Source: Pseudomonas sp. BN102
GTDB taxonomy: Bacteria; Pseudomonadota; Gammaproteobacteria; Pseudomonadales; Pseudomonadaceae
Direction of reading: 5' to 3'
Assembly: GCF_029871245.1 (NCBI RefSeq)
Contig: NZ_SSON01000075.1
Coordinates: 138,943-202,942 of the forward strand
DNA: 64,000 bases
The notes below the pieces were generated by a model that was not told the origin of the DNA, did no database searches, and worked only from the letters and a program-made list of their open reading frames with translations. The translations under genes were made by a program, and so were the position numbers. Positions 24,278-34,876 of this stretch are shown here, piece after piece (within the stretch, counting starts at the first letter, position 1; each line of letters begins with the position of its first letter).

Positions 24278-25729
24278 TCAGAATCCAGCCGGAGCTTGTT
24301 TGTGCCAGTCGGTCGCCTGCTGGTACTGGTGAGCGACGTTGAGCAGGCGGCCTTCCTGGAAGTATGGGGCCAGCAGCTGGACGCCGACCGGCAGGCCGTC
24401 GACGAAACCGGCGGGCATGGAGAGGCCCGGCAGACCCGCCAGGTTGGCGGTGATGGTGTAGATGTCTTCCAGGTACTGGGCGACCGGGTCGTTGTTCTTC
24501 TCGCCGAGCTTCCAGGCCGGGTTGGGCGTGGTCGGGCCGAGGATCACGTCGACTTCGGCGAAGGCGCTGATGAAGTCGTTCTTGATCAGGCGGCGGATCT
24601 TCTGCGCCTTCAGGTAATAGGCGTCGTAATAGCCGGCGGACAGGGCGTAGGTGCCGACCATGATGCGGCGCTTCACCTCATCGCCGAAGCCTTCAGCGCG
24701 GGAGCGCTTGTAGAGGTCTTCCAGGCTCGAGGGGTTCTCGCAGCGATAGCCGAAGCGCACGCCGTCGAATCGCGACAGGTTGGAGGAGGCTTCCGCCGGG
24801 GCGATCACGTAGTAGGCCGGAATGGCGTGCTGCATGTTCGGCAGCGAGACTTCCTTGACGGTGGCGCCGAGCTTCTTCAGCTCCTCGACCACGGCCAGTA
24901 CCGCGTTGGCGATGCGGCTGTCGAGGCCGGCGCCGAAATACTCCTTCGGCAGGCCGATGCGCAGGCCGGCCAGGGGCTGGTTCAGGGCGGCCAGGTAATC
25001 ATCCACCGGCTGGTCGACGCTGGTGGAGTCCTTCGGGTCGAACCCGGCGATGGCGCCTAGCATCAGCGCGCAGTCCTCGGCCGTGCGGGCCAGCGGGCCG
25101 CCCTGGTCGAGGCTGGAGGCGTAGGCGATCATGCCCCAGCGGGAAACCCGGCCGTAGGTGGGCTTGATGCCGGTGAGGTTGGTGAAGGCGGCCGGCTGGC
25201 GGATCGAGCCGCCGGTGTCGGTGCCGGTGGCGGCGGGCACCAGGCGTGCGGCCACGGCCGCGGCCGAACCGCCGGAGGAACCGCCGGGGACGCGTTCGAG
25301 GTTCCAGGGATTCTTCACCGCGCCATAGTGGCTGGATTCGTTGGAGGAGCCCATGGCGAACTCGTCCATGTTCAGCTTGCCGAGGCTGACGGCGCCAGCG
25401 GCCTTGAGGCGCGCAACCACCGTGGCGTCGTAGGGCGCCTTGAAGCCGCTGAGGATCTTCGAGGCGCAGCTGGTCAGCACGCCCTCGGTGCAGAACAGGT
25501 CCTTGTGCGCAATGGGGGCGCCGAGCAGGGCGCCCTGCTCACCGGCGGCGCGCCGTGCGTCGGCTGCCCGGGACTGTTCGATGGCCGGTTCGTCGGTGAT
25601 GCTGATAAAGCTGTTCAATTGCGGATCGAGCTGATGGATACGCGCCAGCAGGGTGCGGGTCAGCTCTTCGGCGGAGAATTCCTTGGCGGCGAGGCCGCGG
25701 GCGATCTCGGCGAGGGTCAGTTGATGCAT
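24278..25729 (-). CDS. gatA: Asp-tRNA(Asn)/Glu-tRNA(Gln) amidotransferase subunit A
   Basis: This 483-residue amidase-signature enzyme releases ammonia from glutamine for GatB. The Ser-cisSer-Lys triad is K76 (PIAHKDLFC), S151 ([10 protein letters not shown]) and S175 ([11 protein letters not shown]), so it is intact. It is 14 bases downstream of gatC and 11 upstream of gatB. The complex supplies Gln-tRNA or Asn-tRNA, whichever synthetase is lacking; this cannot be decided from the window. Confidence 0.98.
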   Translation of the reverse strand: MHQLTLAEIARGLAAKEFSAEELTRTLLARIHQLDPQLNSFISITDEPAIEQSRAADARRAAGEQGALLGAPIAHKDLFCTEGVLTSCASKILSGFKAPYDATVVARLKAAGAVSLGKLNMDEFAMGSSNESSHYGAVKNPWNLERVPGGSSGGSAAAVAARLVPAATGTDTGGSIRQPAAFTNLTGIKPTYGRVSRWGMIAYASSLDQGGPLARTAEDCALMLGAIAGFDPKDSTSVDQPVDDYLAALNQPLAGLRIGLPKEYFGAGLDSRIANAVLAVVEELKKLGATVKEVSLPNMQHAIPAYYVIAPAEASSNLSRFDGVRFGYRCENPSSLEDLYKRSRAEGFGDEVKRRIMVGTYALSAGYYDAYYLKAQKIRRLIKNDFISAFAEVDVILGPTTPNPAWKLGEKNNDPVAQYLEDIYTITANLAGLPGLSMPAGFVDGLPVGVQLLAPYFQEGRLLNVAHQYQQATDWHKQAPAGF

Positions 25730-25743
25730 GGGGAACCCTTTCC

Positions 25744-26031
25744 TTATTCGATGACTTTGGGCACGAGGTAAAGGCCGTTCTCGACGGCCGGGGCGATGGC
25801 CTGGTAGGCGTCGCGGCGATTTTCCTCGGTGACGCTGTCGGCGCGCAGGCGCTGGGTGGCGTCCAGGGGGTGGGCCATGGGCTCGATGCCGTCGGTGTCC
25901 ACGGCCTGCATCGCGTCGATCAGGCCGAGGATGTTATTGAGGGTATCGGTGGTACGCGGGATATCGGCCTCGTTCAGGCCCAGTCGGGCGAGATGGGCGA
26001 TTTTTTCCACGTCGGAGCGTTCAAGCGCCAT
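25744..26031 (-). CDS. gatC: Asp-tRNA(Asn)/Glu-tRNA(Gln) amidotransferase subunit C
   Basis: The 95-residue GatC wraps around GatA and stabilises the complex. [20 protein letters not shown] at the N-terminus and [18 protein letters not shown] in the middle are diagnostic. It is the first gene of gatCAB and divergent from mreB across a 218-base gap that must hold both promoters; for gatC I see only a weak minus-strand TATGTT (26168-26163). Confidence 0.96.
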   Translation of the reverse strand: MALERSDVEKIAHLARLGLNEADIPRTTDTLNNILGLIDAMQAVDTDGIEPMAHPLDATQRLRADSVTEENRRDAYQAIAPAVENGLYLVPKVIE

Positions 26032-26176
26032 CGGGTGTCTCCAACTAGAAGCGGCCTGCGTGGGCAGTCGACCGTGCGGGAATCGAGCGGGGAACGGTGC
26101 TGCGAACGGGCGGTCAAAGGCCGCGATGATGGGCCTTGGTGGCCCGGAAAAACAGGCAATTTAACATATCGGCGCC

Positions 26177-26205
26177 TTGCCCAAAATCCCCGTCATTGTT
26201 AGAGT
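26177..26205 (+). promoter_or_regulatory. Putative mreB promoter
   Basis: TTGCCC (26177-26182), 17 bp, TAGAGT (26200-26205), about 45 bases before the mreB ATG. The TGTTAGAGT block also occurs upstream of cysD (about 59666). Similarity to consensus is moderate. Confidence 0.4.
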
Positions 26206-26237
26206 TTGCCGCACTTTTTTACCCACGCGTTGCCTAG

Positions 26238-27287
<1,050 letters not shown>

Positions 27288-27309
27288 GGTTGGGGAGCTT
27301 CAGTGCCAT

Positions 27310-27314
27310 AGGAG
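27310..27314 (+). promoter_or_regulatory. Shine-Dalgarno that points to an ATC start for mreC
   Basis: AGGAG at 27310-27314 is 6 nt before an ATC codon at 27321. The frame upstream is closed by TAG at 27309, with only GAG CGG GCC between. The next usable start, GTG at 27357, has only a weak AAGGGA 12 nt away. Confidence 0.6.
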
Positions 27315-27320
27315 CGGGCC

Positions 27321-28391
27321 ATCAAGCCGCTATTCACCAAGGGACCTTCGCTCGGCGTGCGCATGCTGGTGTTCGCCGTGCTCTCGGCTGCGCTGATGGT
27401 GGTCGACGCCCGCTTCGACACCCTCAAGCCCATGCGCAGCCAGATGGGCCTGGTCCTCACGCCTTTCTACTGGCTGGCTGACCTGCCGGTTCGCGCCTGG
27501 GACGGCGTCAGCGACCAGTTCACCAGCCGCAGCACCTTGGTCGCCGAGAACGAGAAGCTCAAGGCCGAGGCCCTGCTGATGCAGCGTCGCCTGCAGAAGT
27601 TGGCGACCCTGACCGAGCAGAACGTGCGCCTGCGCGAGTTGCTCAACTCCTCCGCCCTGGTGGACGAGAAGGTCCTGGTGGGCGAGTTGATCGGCGTCGA
27701 TCCCAATCCCTTCACCCACCGCATCCTGATCGACAAGGGCGAGAAGGACGGCGTGTTCCTCGGCCAGCCGGTGCTCGACGCTCGCGGCCTGATGGGGCAG
27801 GTGGTCGAGGTGATGCCCTACACCGCCCGCGTGCTGCTGCTGACCGATACCACTCACAGCATCCCGGTGCAGGTGAACCGCAACGGCCTGCGCGCCATCG
27901 CCAGCGGTACCGGCAACCCGGAGCGCCTGGAATTGCGCCACGTGGCCGATACCGCCGATATCAAGGAAGGCGACCTCCTGGTCAGCTCCGGGATGGGCCA
28001 GCGCTTCCCGGCCGGTTACCCGGTGGCGACGGTCAAGGAAGTCATCCACGACTCCGGCCAGCCCTTCGCCATCGTGCGTGCCGTGCCCACCGCCGCGTTG
28101 AACCGCAGCCGCTACATGCTCCTGGTCTTCACCGATACCCGCAGCCCTGAAGAACGCGCCAACGACGCGGCCAAGGCCCAGGAGGCCGCTGACCGCGAGG
28201 CCGCGGTGCGCCCGGCCGATGGCAGTGCGCCGGTCCCCGCTGCCCAGGCGGCACCCGTCGCACCGAATGTGCCGGCAACGCCCGCCGCCGCCCCGACCGC
28301 TCCGACTATCCCGGCCACCCCGTCTGCGGCGCCCGCCGCGGCCGCCCCTGCCAAGCCGCCGGCGGCGCAGAACACCCAGGAGGGCCAGTAA
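27321..28391 (+). CDS. mreC: Rod shape-determining protein MreC (probable ATC start)
   Basis: MreC is a bitopic periplasmic scaffold that activates PBP2/RodA. From the ATC at 27321 the protein has 356 residues and begins (M)KPLFTKGPSLGVR, which matches the E. coli MreC N-terminus MKPIFSRGPSLQIR (from memory). The conventional GTG at 27357 would remove these residues. A membrane helix (MLVFAVLSAALMVVDARF), a coiled coil (about 70-110) and the beta-barrel domain with GEKDGVFLGQPVLDARGLMG follow. The last 60 residues are an Ala/Pro-rich low-complexity tail. It overlaps mreD by 1 nt. Confidence 0.92.
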   Translation: MKPLFTKGPSLGVRMLVFAVLSAALMVVDARFDTLKPMRSQMGLVLTPFYWLADLPVRAWDGVSDQFTSRSTLVAENEKLKAEALLMQRRLQKLATLTEQNVRLRELLNSSALVDEKVLVGELIGVDPNPFTHRILIDKGEKDGVFLGQPVLDARGLMGQVVEVMPYTARVLLLTDTTHSIPVQVNRNGLRAIASGTGNPERLELRHVADTADIKEGDLLVSSGMGQRFPAGYPVATVKEVIHDSGQPFAIVRAVPTAALNRSRYMLLVFTDTRSPEERANDAAKAQEAADREAAVRPADGSAPVPAAQAAPVAPNVPATPAAAPTAPTIPATPSAAPAAAAPAKPPAAQNTQEGQ

Positions 28392-28879
28392 TGGTCGGCC
28401 AGCGTTCCAACAATGGCTGGGTCATCTGGTTCAGCCTGATCCTGGCCCTGGTACTCAGCGTCGGGCCGTTGCCCAGCTTCATGGAGATAGGCCGGCCGCT
28501 CTGGCTGGCGCTGTTCCTCACATACTGGGCCCTCGCCCTGCCGCACCGCGTCGGCATGACCACCGCCTGGTTGCTGGGCCTCGCGGAGGATGTCCTCTAC
28601 GGCACGCTGCTCGGGCAGAACGCCCTGATCCTCGCCTTGATCACCTTCCTGGTGCTGACCCTGCACCAGCGTCTGCGCATGTTCCCCATGTGGCAGCAGT
28701 GCCTCGTGTTGCTCGTGGTTTTCGGCCTGGCCCAGCTGGTGCAGCTGTGGCTCAATGCCCTTACCGGTAATCGTCCCCCGACCCTGGTCTTCCTGCTGCC
28801 CGCACTGGTCAGCGCGCTGCTCTGGCCTTGGGTATACGCCGCCCTGCGCGGTACGAGTCGCCGCCTCAACGTCAATTGA
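28391..28879 (+). CDS. mreD: Rod shape-determining protein MreD
   Basis: A 162-residue inner-membrane protein with about five helices, starting with a short MVGQRSNNGWVIWFSLILAL segment. Conserved RVGMTTAWLLGLAEDVLYG and PALVSALLWPWVY match MreD. It works with MreC in the elongasome. TAATG overlap with mreC suggests translational coupling. maf follows after 51 bases. Confidence 0.95.
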   Translation: MVGQRSNNGWVIWFSLILALVLSVGPLPSFMEIGRPLWLALFLTYWALALPHRVGMTTAWLLGLAEDVLYGTLLGQNALILALITFLVLTLHQRLRMFPMWQQCLVLLVVFGLAQLVQLWLNALTGNRPPTLVFLLPALVSALLWPWVYAALRGTSRRLNVN

Positions 28880-28930
28880 TCGGCTTGCGGCCATGTCGCA
28901 AGCCTCTGTCTTCGACAGGGAGAAGTCCGC

Positions 28931-29521
28931 ATGGCCACGCTGTACCTGGCTTCGGGGTCGCCGCGCCGGCGCGAATTGCTGGCGCAGATCGGCGTCCCCC
29001 ATGTCACCCTGATCGCCTCCATCGATGAAGCCGCATTGCCCGGCGAGGCTGCGTCCGCCTATGTCGAACGCCTGGCCCGGGAGAAGGCCCTGGCCGGCCT
29101 CGCCAGCCTGGAGCAGTCGGACGGCGCTTGCGTGCTGGGCGCCGATACCGCCGTGGTGCTGGATGGCCACATCCTCGGCAAGCCGGCCGGCCGTGCGGAG
29201 GCCCTGGCTACATTGGCACTGCTTTCCGGCCGCGAGCATGAGGTGCTCACCGCCGTCGCCCTGGCCGATGCTTCGCGCTGCGAGGCACGGGTGGTCAGCA
29301 GCCGGGTGCGCTTCCGCGCCATTCCCCCTGCCGAACGTGAAGCCTACTGGGCCAGCGGCGAGCCTGCCGACAAGGCGGGCAGCTACGCTATCCAGGGGCT
29401 GGGTGCGGTATTCGTCAGTCACGTGCAGGGCAGTTATTCAGCGGTAGTGGGATTGCCGCTGCTGGAAACGGCGGAGATGCTCGCCGGGTTCGGCATTCCT
29501 TGTTGGCAGCACCTGGGATAG
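28931..29521 (+). CDS. maf: Maf-family nucleoside triphosphate pyrophosphatase
   Basis: This 196-residue house-cleaning enzyme hydrolyses dTTP, UTP or modified nucleotides to the monophosphate. The Maf motif [12 protein letters not shown] opens the protein, followed by the catalytic-Asp region [12 protein letters not shown] and [16 protein letters not shown] near the end. The sequence fits the YhdE (dTTP/UTP) branch rather than YceF. It lies in the usual mreBCD-maf-rng cluster, 9 bases before rng. Confidence 0.94.
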   Translation: MATLYLASGSPRRRELLAQIGVPHVTLIASIDEAALPGEAASAYVERLAREKALAGLASLEQSDGACVLGADTAVVLDGHILGKPAGRAEALATLALLSGREHEVLTAVALADASRCEARVVSSRVRFRAIPPAEREAYWASGEPADKAGSYAIQGLGAVFVSHVQGSYSAVVGLPLLETAEMLAGFGIPCWQHLG

Positions 29522-29530
29522 GTCAACGGC

Positions 29531-30988
29531 ATGAGCGAAGAGATTCTGATCAATATCACGCCGATGGAATCGCGCGTGGCGGTAGTCGAGAACGGTGTGC
29601 TGCAAGAGGTGCATGTCGAGCGCACGCAGCGCCGCGGCATAGTCGGCAACATCTACAAGGGCAAGGTGGTGCGGGTGCTGCCGGGAATGCAGGCGGCCTT
29701 CGTCGACATCGGCCTGGACCGCGCGGCGTTCATCCACGCCTCGGAAATCAGTACCCGCGAAGGCAGTGCGGTGGAAAGCATCAGTGCCCTGGTGCACGAG
29801 GGCCAGAGCCTGGTAGTGCAGGTCACCAAGGACCCCATCGGCAGCAAGGGCGCGCGCCTGACCACCCAGCTGTCGATTCCCTCGCGCTACCTGGTGTACA
29901 TGCCGCGCACCAGCCATGTGGGCATTTCCCTGAAGATCGAGGACGAAGCCGAGCGCGAGCGCCTCAAGCAGGTGGTGGCCGACTGCATTGCCGCCGAGGG
30001 CATCGAGGAGGCCGGCGGTTTCATCCTGCGTACCGCCGCCGATGGCGCCCGCGCCGACGAGATACTGGCGGATATCCGCTACCTGCGCCGCCTGTGGGAG
30101 CAGATTTCCGCCCAGATGCAGACCGCCCCCGCGCCGTCGGTCATCTACGAAGACCTCAGCCTGGCCCTGCGCACCCTGCGCGACCTGGTCAATCCGCGTA
30201 TCGAGAAGATTCGCATCGACTCCCGCGAAACCTTCCAGAAGGTCACCCAGTTCGTCGACGAACTGATGCCGGAAATCTCCGACCGCCTGGAACACTATCC
30301 CGGCGAGCGGCCGATCTTCGACCTCTACGGCGTCGAGGACGAAATCCAGAAGGCCCTGGAGCGCAAGGTCCTGCTCAAATCCGGCGGCTACTTGATCATC
30401 GACCCCACCGAGGCGATGACGACCATCGACGTCAACACCGGCGCCTTCGTCGGCCACCGGACCCTCGAAGAGACCATCTTCAAGACCAACCTCGAGGCCG
30501 CGACCGCCATCGCTCGCCAGCTGCGCCTGCGCAACCTGGGCGGGATCATCATCATCGACTTCATCGACATGGAAGATGAAGAGCACCAGCGCCAGGTGCT
30601 GCGGACCCTGGAAAAGCAGCTGGAGCGCGATCACGCCAAGACCAACATCATCGGCATCACCGAACTCGGCCTGGTGCAGATGACCCGCAAGCGCACCCGC
30701 GAAAGCCTGATCCAGGTGCTCTGCGAACCCTGTTCGTGCTGCCAGGGGCGTGGCCTGCTGAAGACCGCGGAGACCATCTGCTACGAGATCTTCCGCGAGA
30801 TCCTGCGCGAGGCCCGCGCCTACCAGGCCGAAGGCTACCTGGTGCTGGCCAATCAGAAGGTGGTGGATCGCCTTCTGGATGAAGAGTCGGGGAACGTCGC
30901 CGATCTGGAGGCGTTCATCGGTCGCCCCATCAAGTTCCAGGTAGAAACCATGTACTCCCAGGAACAGTACGATGTGGTCCTGCTCTGA
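29531..30988 (+). CDS. rng: Ribonuclease G
   Basis: The 485-residue endoribonuclease matures the 16S rRNA 5' end and helps mRNA decay. An S1 domain (about 38-128, GNIYKGKVVRVLPGMQAAFV) is followed by the RNase H-like and DNase I-like region with the metal ligands D300 (TIDVNTGAF) and D343 (IIIDFIDM). The zinc-link CSCCQGRG is at 401-408. It lacks the long C-terminal scaffold of RNase E, hence RNase G. It is the last gene of the mre-maf-rng cluster and leads after 13 bases into yhdP. Confidence 0.97.
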   Translation: MSEEILINITPMESRVAVVENGVLQEVHVERTQRRGIVGNIYKGKVVRVLPGMQAAFVDIGLDRAAFIHASEISTREGSAVESISALVHEGQSLVVQVTKDPIGSKGARLTTQLSIPSRYLVYMPRTSHVGISLKIEDEAERERLKQVVADCIAAEGIEEAGGFILRTAADGARADEILADIRYLRRLWEQISAQMQTAPAPSVIYEDLSLALRTLRDLVNPRIEKIRIDSRETFQKVTQFVDELMPEISDRLEHYPGERPIFDLYGVEDEIQKALERKVLLKSGGYLIIDPTEAMTTIDVNTGAFVGHRTLEETIFKTNLEAATAIARQLRLRNLGGIIIIDFIDMEDEEHQRQVLRTLEKQLERDHAKTNIIGITELGLVQMTRKRTRESLIQVLCEPCSCCQGRGLLKTAETICYEIFREILREARAYQAEGYLVLANQKVVDRLLDEESGNVADLEAFIGRPIKFQVETMYSQEQYDVVLL

Positions 30989-31001
30989 GGCGCTGAGCTG
31001 A

Positions 31002-34000
31002 GTGGAAGCCTTGGCTCGTGGGTTGATGCGCGCCCTGCGCTGGCTGCTGGCGCTCTGCGCCCTGTGCCTGGTGCTGGCGGCGCTCTACGTCAGCCTGGGA
31101 CGCGAGTTGGTGCCGCTGGTGGCCGAGTATCGCGCCGAGGCTGAGGCCAGGGCCTCCGCCGCGCTGGGGCAGCCCTTGAAGATTGGCAGCCTCGAAGGCC
31201 GCTGGAATGGCCTGGCGCCACTGCTGATTGCCCATGACGTACTGCTGGGGGAGGGTGCCGGCGCCCTGCGCCTGGACCAGGTCCGCGTGTTGCCCGACGT
31301 GTTCGGCAGCCTGCTGGCGAACCAGCCGCGCATCGACCGCTTGGAGCTGGACGGCGTCCAGATCAGCCTGCGCCAGGATGAGGCCGGCAAGTGGCACCTG
31401 GAAGGCTTCGCGGCCAGTCCGGACAAACCACTGCCCGGCCCCAGACAGGTGCGCGACCTGCTGCGGCGGATCGGCCTGGTCTCGGTCCTCAACAGCCAAC
31501 TCACCCTCGAACCCCATGGGCAGGCGCCTGCCAGCTTCACCCAGGTCAGCCTCAGTCTGCAGGCCGGCCCCAGCCGCCAGCGCCTCGACGGCCGCCTGAG
31601 CCTGCCCGACGGCCAACCCCTGGCCCTGCTACTGCGTGCCCGGATGGACGCGGACGCCTGGCTGCAAAGCGAGGCCGATCTCTACCTCAGCCTGCCGCAA
31701 AGTGACTGGGCACGCTGGGTACCGGCCAACCTGACCCGCGACTGGCGCCTGCAACGCCTGCAGGCCGGCGGCGAAGCCTGGCTGGAATGGGCCAAGGGCG
31801 GCCTGCAACGGGCGGTGGCCCGGCTGCACGTGCCCGAGGCCAGCGGCGCCTATGCCGAGCGCAAACCGGTAACCCTGGGCAACCTTGGCCTGAATGCCTA
31901 CTTCACCCGCACCGAAGAAGGTTTCCAGGTCCTGCTGGACTCCCTGGCGGCGAACATCGGCAAGGAGCGCTGGGGCGAGGCCCACATCCGCCTCGACTAC
32001 AAGGCTGGCGAGCAGCAGGAGTGGCGGCTTGGCGCCGACCGCCTGGACGTGGCGCCGCTGCTGCCGCTCGTGGACGCCCTGGTGCCCCTGCCCGAACAGG
32101 CCGCGGAACTGGTCGCCGGGCTCAGGCCCCGTGGCGCCCTGCGCAACCTGAGCCTGAATTACCGGCCGCAACAGGAAGGTGCCAAGCGACTGCAGTTCAG
32201 CAGCAACCTGGCCGGCGTGGGGTTCAATGCCTACCGCGGTGCGCCCGCCGTGGAGAATGCCAGCGGCAGCCTGACCGGCGATCTACAGCAGGGCGAATTG
32301 CGCCTGGACGCCAATGACTTTGTCCTGCACCTGGATCAGCTCTTTCCGAAGCCCTGGCACTACCGCGAAGCCCGCGCGCGGCTGACCTGGAGCCTGGATG
32401 ACGCCGCCTTCACCCTGGCCAGCCCCTACATGCGCCTGGTGGGGGAGGAAGGTAACATCGCCGGCGACATGCTGATCCGCCTGATGCGGGCTCCCGAGGC
32501 CGAGGACTACATGGACCTGCGCGTCGGCCTGAGCGACGGCGACGCCCGCTACACCGAGAAGTACCTGCCGACCCGCTCGCCCGGGCTCAATCCGGCCCTG
32601 GCCAAGTGGCTGAAGGAAGCGATCAAGGGTGGCGCGGTGGATGAGGGCTACTTCCAGTACCAGGGCTCCCTGGCCAAGGGAGCCGACCCGGAGGCACGTT
32701 CCCTCAGCCTGTTCTTCAAGGTGCATGACGCCAGGCTGGCCTTCCAGCCGGGTTGGCCCGAGCTGCGCGAGGCCCGTGGCGATGTGTTCATCGAGGATAC
32801 CGGCGTGCGAGTCAAGGTGCCGGCCGGGCGGATCCTCGACACCCGGGTGAGCGATGCCGAGGCCGAGGTGCCCCATGTGGAGCCCGGCCAGGTGCCGCAC
32901 CTGCTGCTGGACGCCAAGCTGGCCAGCAGCTTCCGGGATGGGCTGAAGATCCTCCAGGAAGCACCGATAGGCACCGGCCCCATCTTCGCCGGCTGGCAGG
33001 GCCAGGGTCCGCTGGACGGCAGCCTGAAGCTGAACGTTCCCCTGGAGAAAGGCCACCCGCCCCATGTGGTGGTGGACCTGCGCACGGCCGACGCCCAGCT
33101 GAAGATCGCCCGTCCGGAGCTGGCCTTGACCCGGCTCAAGGGTGCCTTCCGCTACGACACCGCCAGCGGCCTCAGCTCCCAGGACATCCGCGGCCAGGTC
33201 TTCGGCCGCGAAGTGCGGGCCAGGGCCCAGGCCGAGGGCCGCGATGGCAAGGCCCGCTCGCGGATCCTGGCCAACGGCAGCATCACCCTGAAGGACCTTA
33301 CCGCATGGCTCGGGGTCACCCAGCCATTGCCGGCCTCGGGTGCTCTGCCCTACAGCCTGAACCTGAGCCTGGATGGCAAGGACAGCCAACTGAGCATCGA
33401 TTCCAACCTCAAGGGCCTGGCCGTCGACCTGCCGGCGCCTTACGGCAAGACGGCCGACGAATCCCGCGACACCAGCTGGCGCATGACCCTGGATGGCGAA
33501 GAACGGCGTTACTGGCTGGTCTATGACAAGCTGGCCAGCCTGGCCCTGGCGGCCCCCGTGGGCAAGCTGGATGAGGCGCGTGGCGATCTGGTGCTGGGGG
33601 GCGGTGCGGCCAGCCTGCCGGGCGCAAAGGGCCTGCGCGTGCGAGGTCGAGTCGAAGAACTGGATACCGCACCCTGGATGGAACTGGCCAGGCAGTACCT
33701 GCCCAAGGAGGGTGTCGAGAAGGCCCGTCTGCTGAGCAGCGCCAACCTGGAAATCGGGCGCTTCAAGGGTTATGGGTTGAGCCTGGAGAACCTCAAGGCC
33801 AGCCTGGAGCGTTCGTCCGGCGGTTGGAATCTCGGCCTGGATAGCGCCTTGCTCCAGGGCAGCGTGGTGATGGCGGACGCCAGGGATGTGCCCATCGCCA
33901 TCCACATGAAGCAGATTCGACTGCCCAAACCACCGGAAAACGAGGCTGAGGCCGACGCCAAGCCCGACCCGCTGGCCGCGGTCGACCCGCGCCAGGTACC

Positions 34001-34820
34001 GGCGCTGGATGTGCGCATCGACCAGGTGGTGCTGGGCGATGCGCCGCTGGGCGCCTGGTCGTTCAAGGCGCGACCCAATGCCAAGGGCGTGGCCTTCAAC
34101 GAGCTGGACCTCGACCTCAAGGGGCTGAAGGTCAGCGGCTCGGCCGGATGGGAAGGAACCGCGGAGAGCAGCAGCTCCTGGTACAAGGGCCGGCTGGAAG
34201 GCAAGAACCTGGCGGATGTGCTCAAGGCCTGGAACTTCGCTCCTTCGGCCACCAGCGAGCGCTTCCGTATGGACGTCGATGGGCGCTGGCCGGGGTCGCC
34301 GGCCTGGGTCAGCCTCAAGCGCTACTCCGGCTCACTGGACGCCAGCCTGCACAAGGGCCAGTTCGTCGAGCTGGAGGGCGGCGCCCAGGCCTTGCGAGTG
34401 TTCGGCCTGCTCAATTTCAACTCCATCGGCCGGCGAATACGCCTGGACTTCTCCGACCTGCTCGACAAGGGGCTGGCCTACGACCGGGTCAAGGGCCTGC
34501 TGGTGGGCAGCGAGGGCCGTTTCGTGACCCGCGAACCGATCAAGCTCGAAGGTCCCTCCAGCGGCCTGGAGCTCGATGGCACCCTGGACCTGGCCGCCGA
34601 CCGCATCGACGCCAAGTTGCTGGTGACCCTGCCGGTGACCAATAACCTGCCGCTGGCGGCGCTGATCGTCGGCGCGCCGGCCATCGGCGGCGCGCTGTTC
34701 GTCGTCGACAAGCTGTTGGGCGACAAGGTGGCGCGGTTCGCCAGCGTGCAATACAACGTCCAGGGCTCCTGGAAGAGCCCGAAGATCACCTTCGAAAAGC
34801 CTTTTGAAAAGCCTCGTTGA
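31002..34820 (+). CDS. yhdP: AsmA-like envelope lipid-transport protein YhdP
   Basis: A very long 1272-residue protein with one N-terminal helix (about 10-30, ALRWLLALCALCLVLAALYV) followed by periplasmic repeating-groove (TAM/AsmA/DUF3971) sequence to the end. The C-terminal AsmA-like domain includes FVELEGGAQALRVFGLLNF and IGAPAIGG-type segments. YhdP, with TamB and YdbH, moves phospholipids between inner and outer membranes. The GTG start at 31002 follows GAGCTGAG; ATG 31026 is an alternative. It is probably read with rng and followed by the nitrilase gene. Confidence 0.94.
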   Translation: MEALARGLMRALRWLLALCALCLVLAALYVSLGRELVPLVAEYRAEAEARASAALGQPLKIGSLEGRWNGLAPLLIAHDVLLGEGAGALRLDQVRVLPDVFGSLLANQPRIDRLELDGVQISLRQDEAGKWHLEGFAASPDKPLPGPRQVRDLLRRIGLVSVLNSQLTLEPHGQAPASFTQVSLSLQAGPSRQRLDGRLSLPDGQPLALLLRARMDADAWLQSEADLYLSLPQSDWARWVPANLTRDWRLQRLQAGGEAWLEWAKGGLQRAVARLHVPEASGAYAERKPVTLGNLGLNAYFTRTEEGFQVLLDSLAANIGKERWGEAHIRLDYKAGEQQEWRLGADRLDVAPLLPLVDALVPLPEQAAELVAGLRPRGALRNLSLNYRPQQEGAKRLQFSSNLAGVGFNAYRGAPAVENASGSLTGDLQQGELRLDANDFVLHLDQLFPKPWHYREARARLTWSLDDAAFTLASPYMRLVGEEGNIAGDMLIRLMRAPEAEDYMDLRVGLSDGDARYTEKYLPTRSPGLNPALAKWLKEAIKGGAVDEGYFQYQGSLAKGADPEARSLSLFFKVHDARLAFQPGWPELREARGDVFIEDTGVRVKVPAGRILDTRVSDAEAEVPHVEPGQVPHLLLDAKLASSFRDGLKILQEAPIGTGPIFAGWQGQGPLDGSLKLNVPLEKGHPPHVVVDLRTADAQLKIARPELALTRLKGAFRYDTASGLSSQDIRGQVFGREVRARAQAEGRDGKARSRILANGSITLKDLTAWLGVTQPLPASGALPYSLNLSLDGKDSQLSIDSNLKGLAVDLPAPYGKTADESRDTSWRMTLDGEERRYWLVYDKLASLALAAPVGKLDEARGDLVLGGGAASLPGAKGLRVRGRVEELDTAPWMELARQYLPKEGVEKARLLSSANLEIGRFKGYGLSLENLKASLERSSGGWNLGLDSALLQGSVVMADARDVPIAIHMKQIRLPKPPENEAEADAKPDPLAAVDPRQVPALDVRIDQVVLGDAPLGAWSFKARPNAKGVAFNELDLDLKGLKVSGSAGWEGTAESSSSWYKGRLEGKNLADVLKAWNFAPSATSERFRMDVDGRWPGSPAWVSLKRYSGSLDASLHKGQFVELEGGAQALRVFGLLNFNSIGRRIRLDFSDLLDKGLAYDRVKGLLVGSEGRFVTREPIKLEGPSSGLELDGTLDLAADRIDAKLLVTLPVTNNLPLAALIVGAPAIGGALFVVDKLLGDKVARFASVQYNVQGSWKSPKITFEKPFEKPR

Positions 34821-34876
34821 AGCGAGCAAGCGCTGCTTGGGTTAGCATGCATTCCATGCCCCGTGCGGAGATTCAG

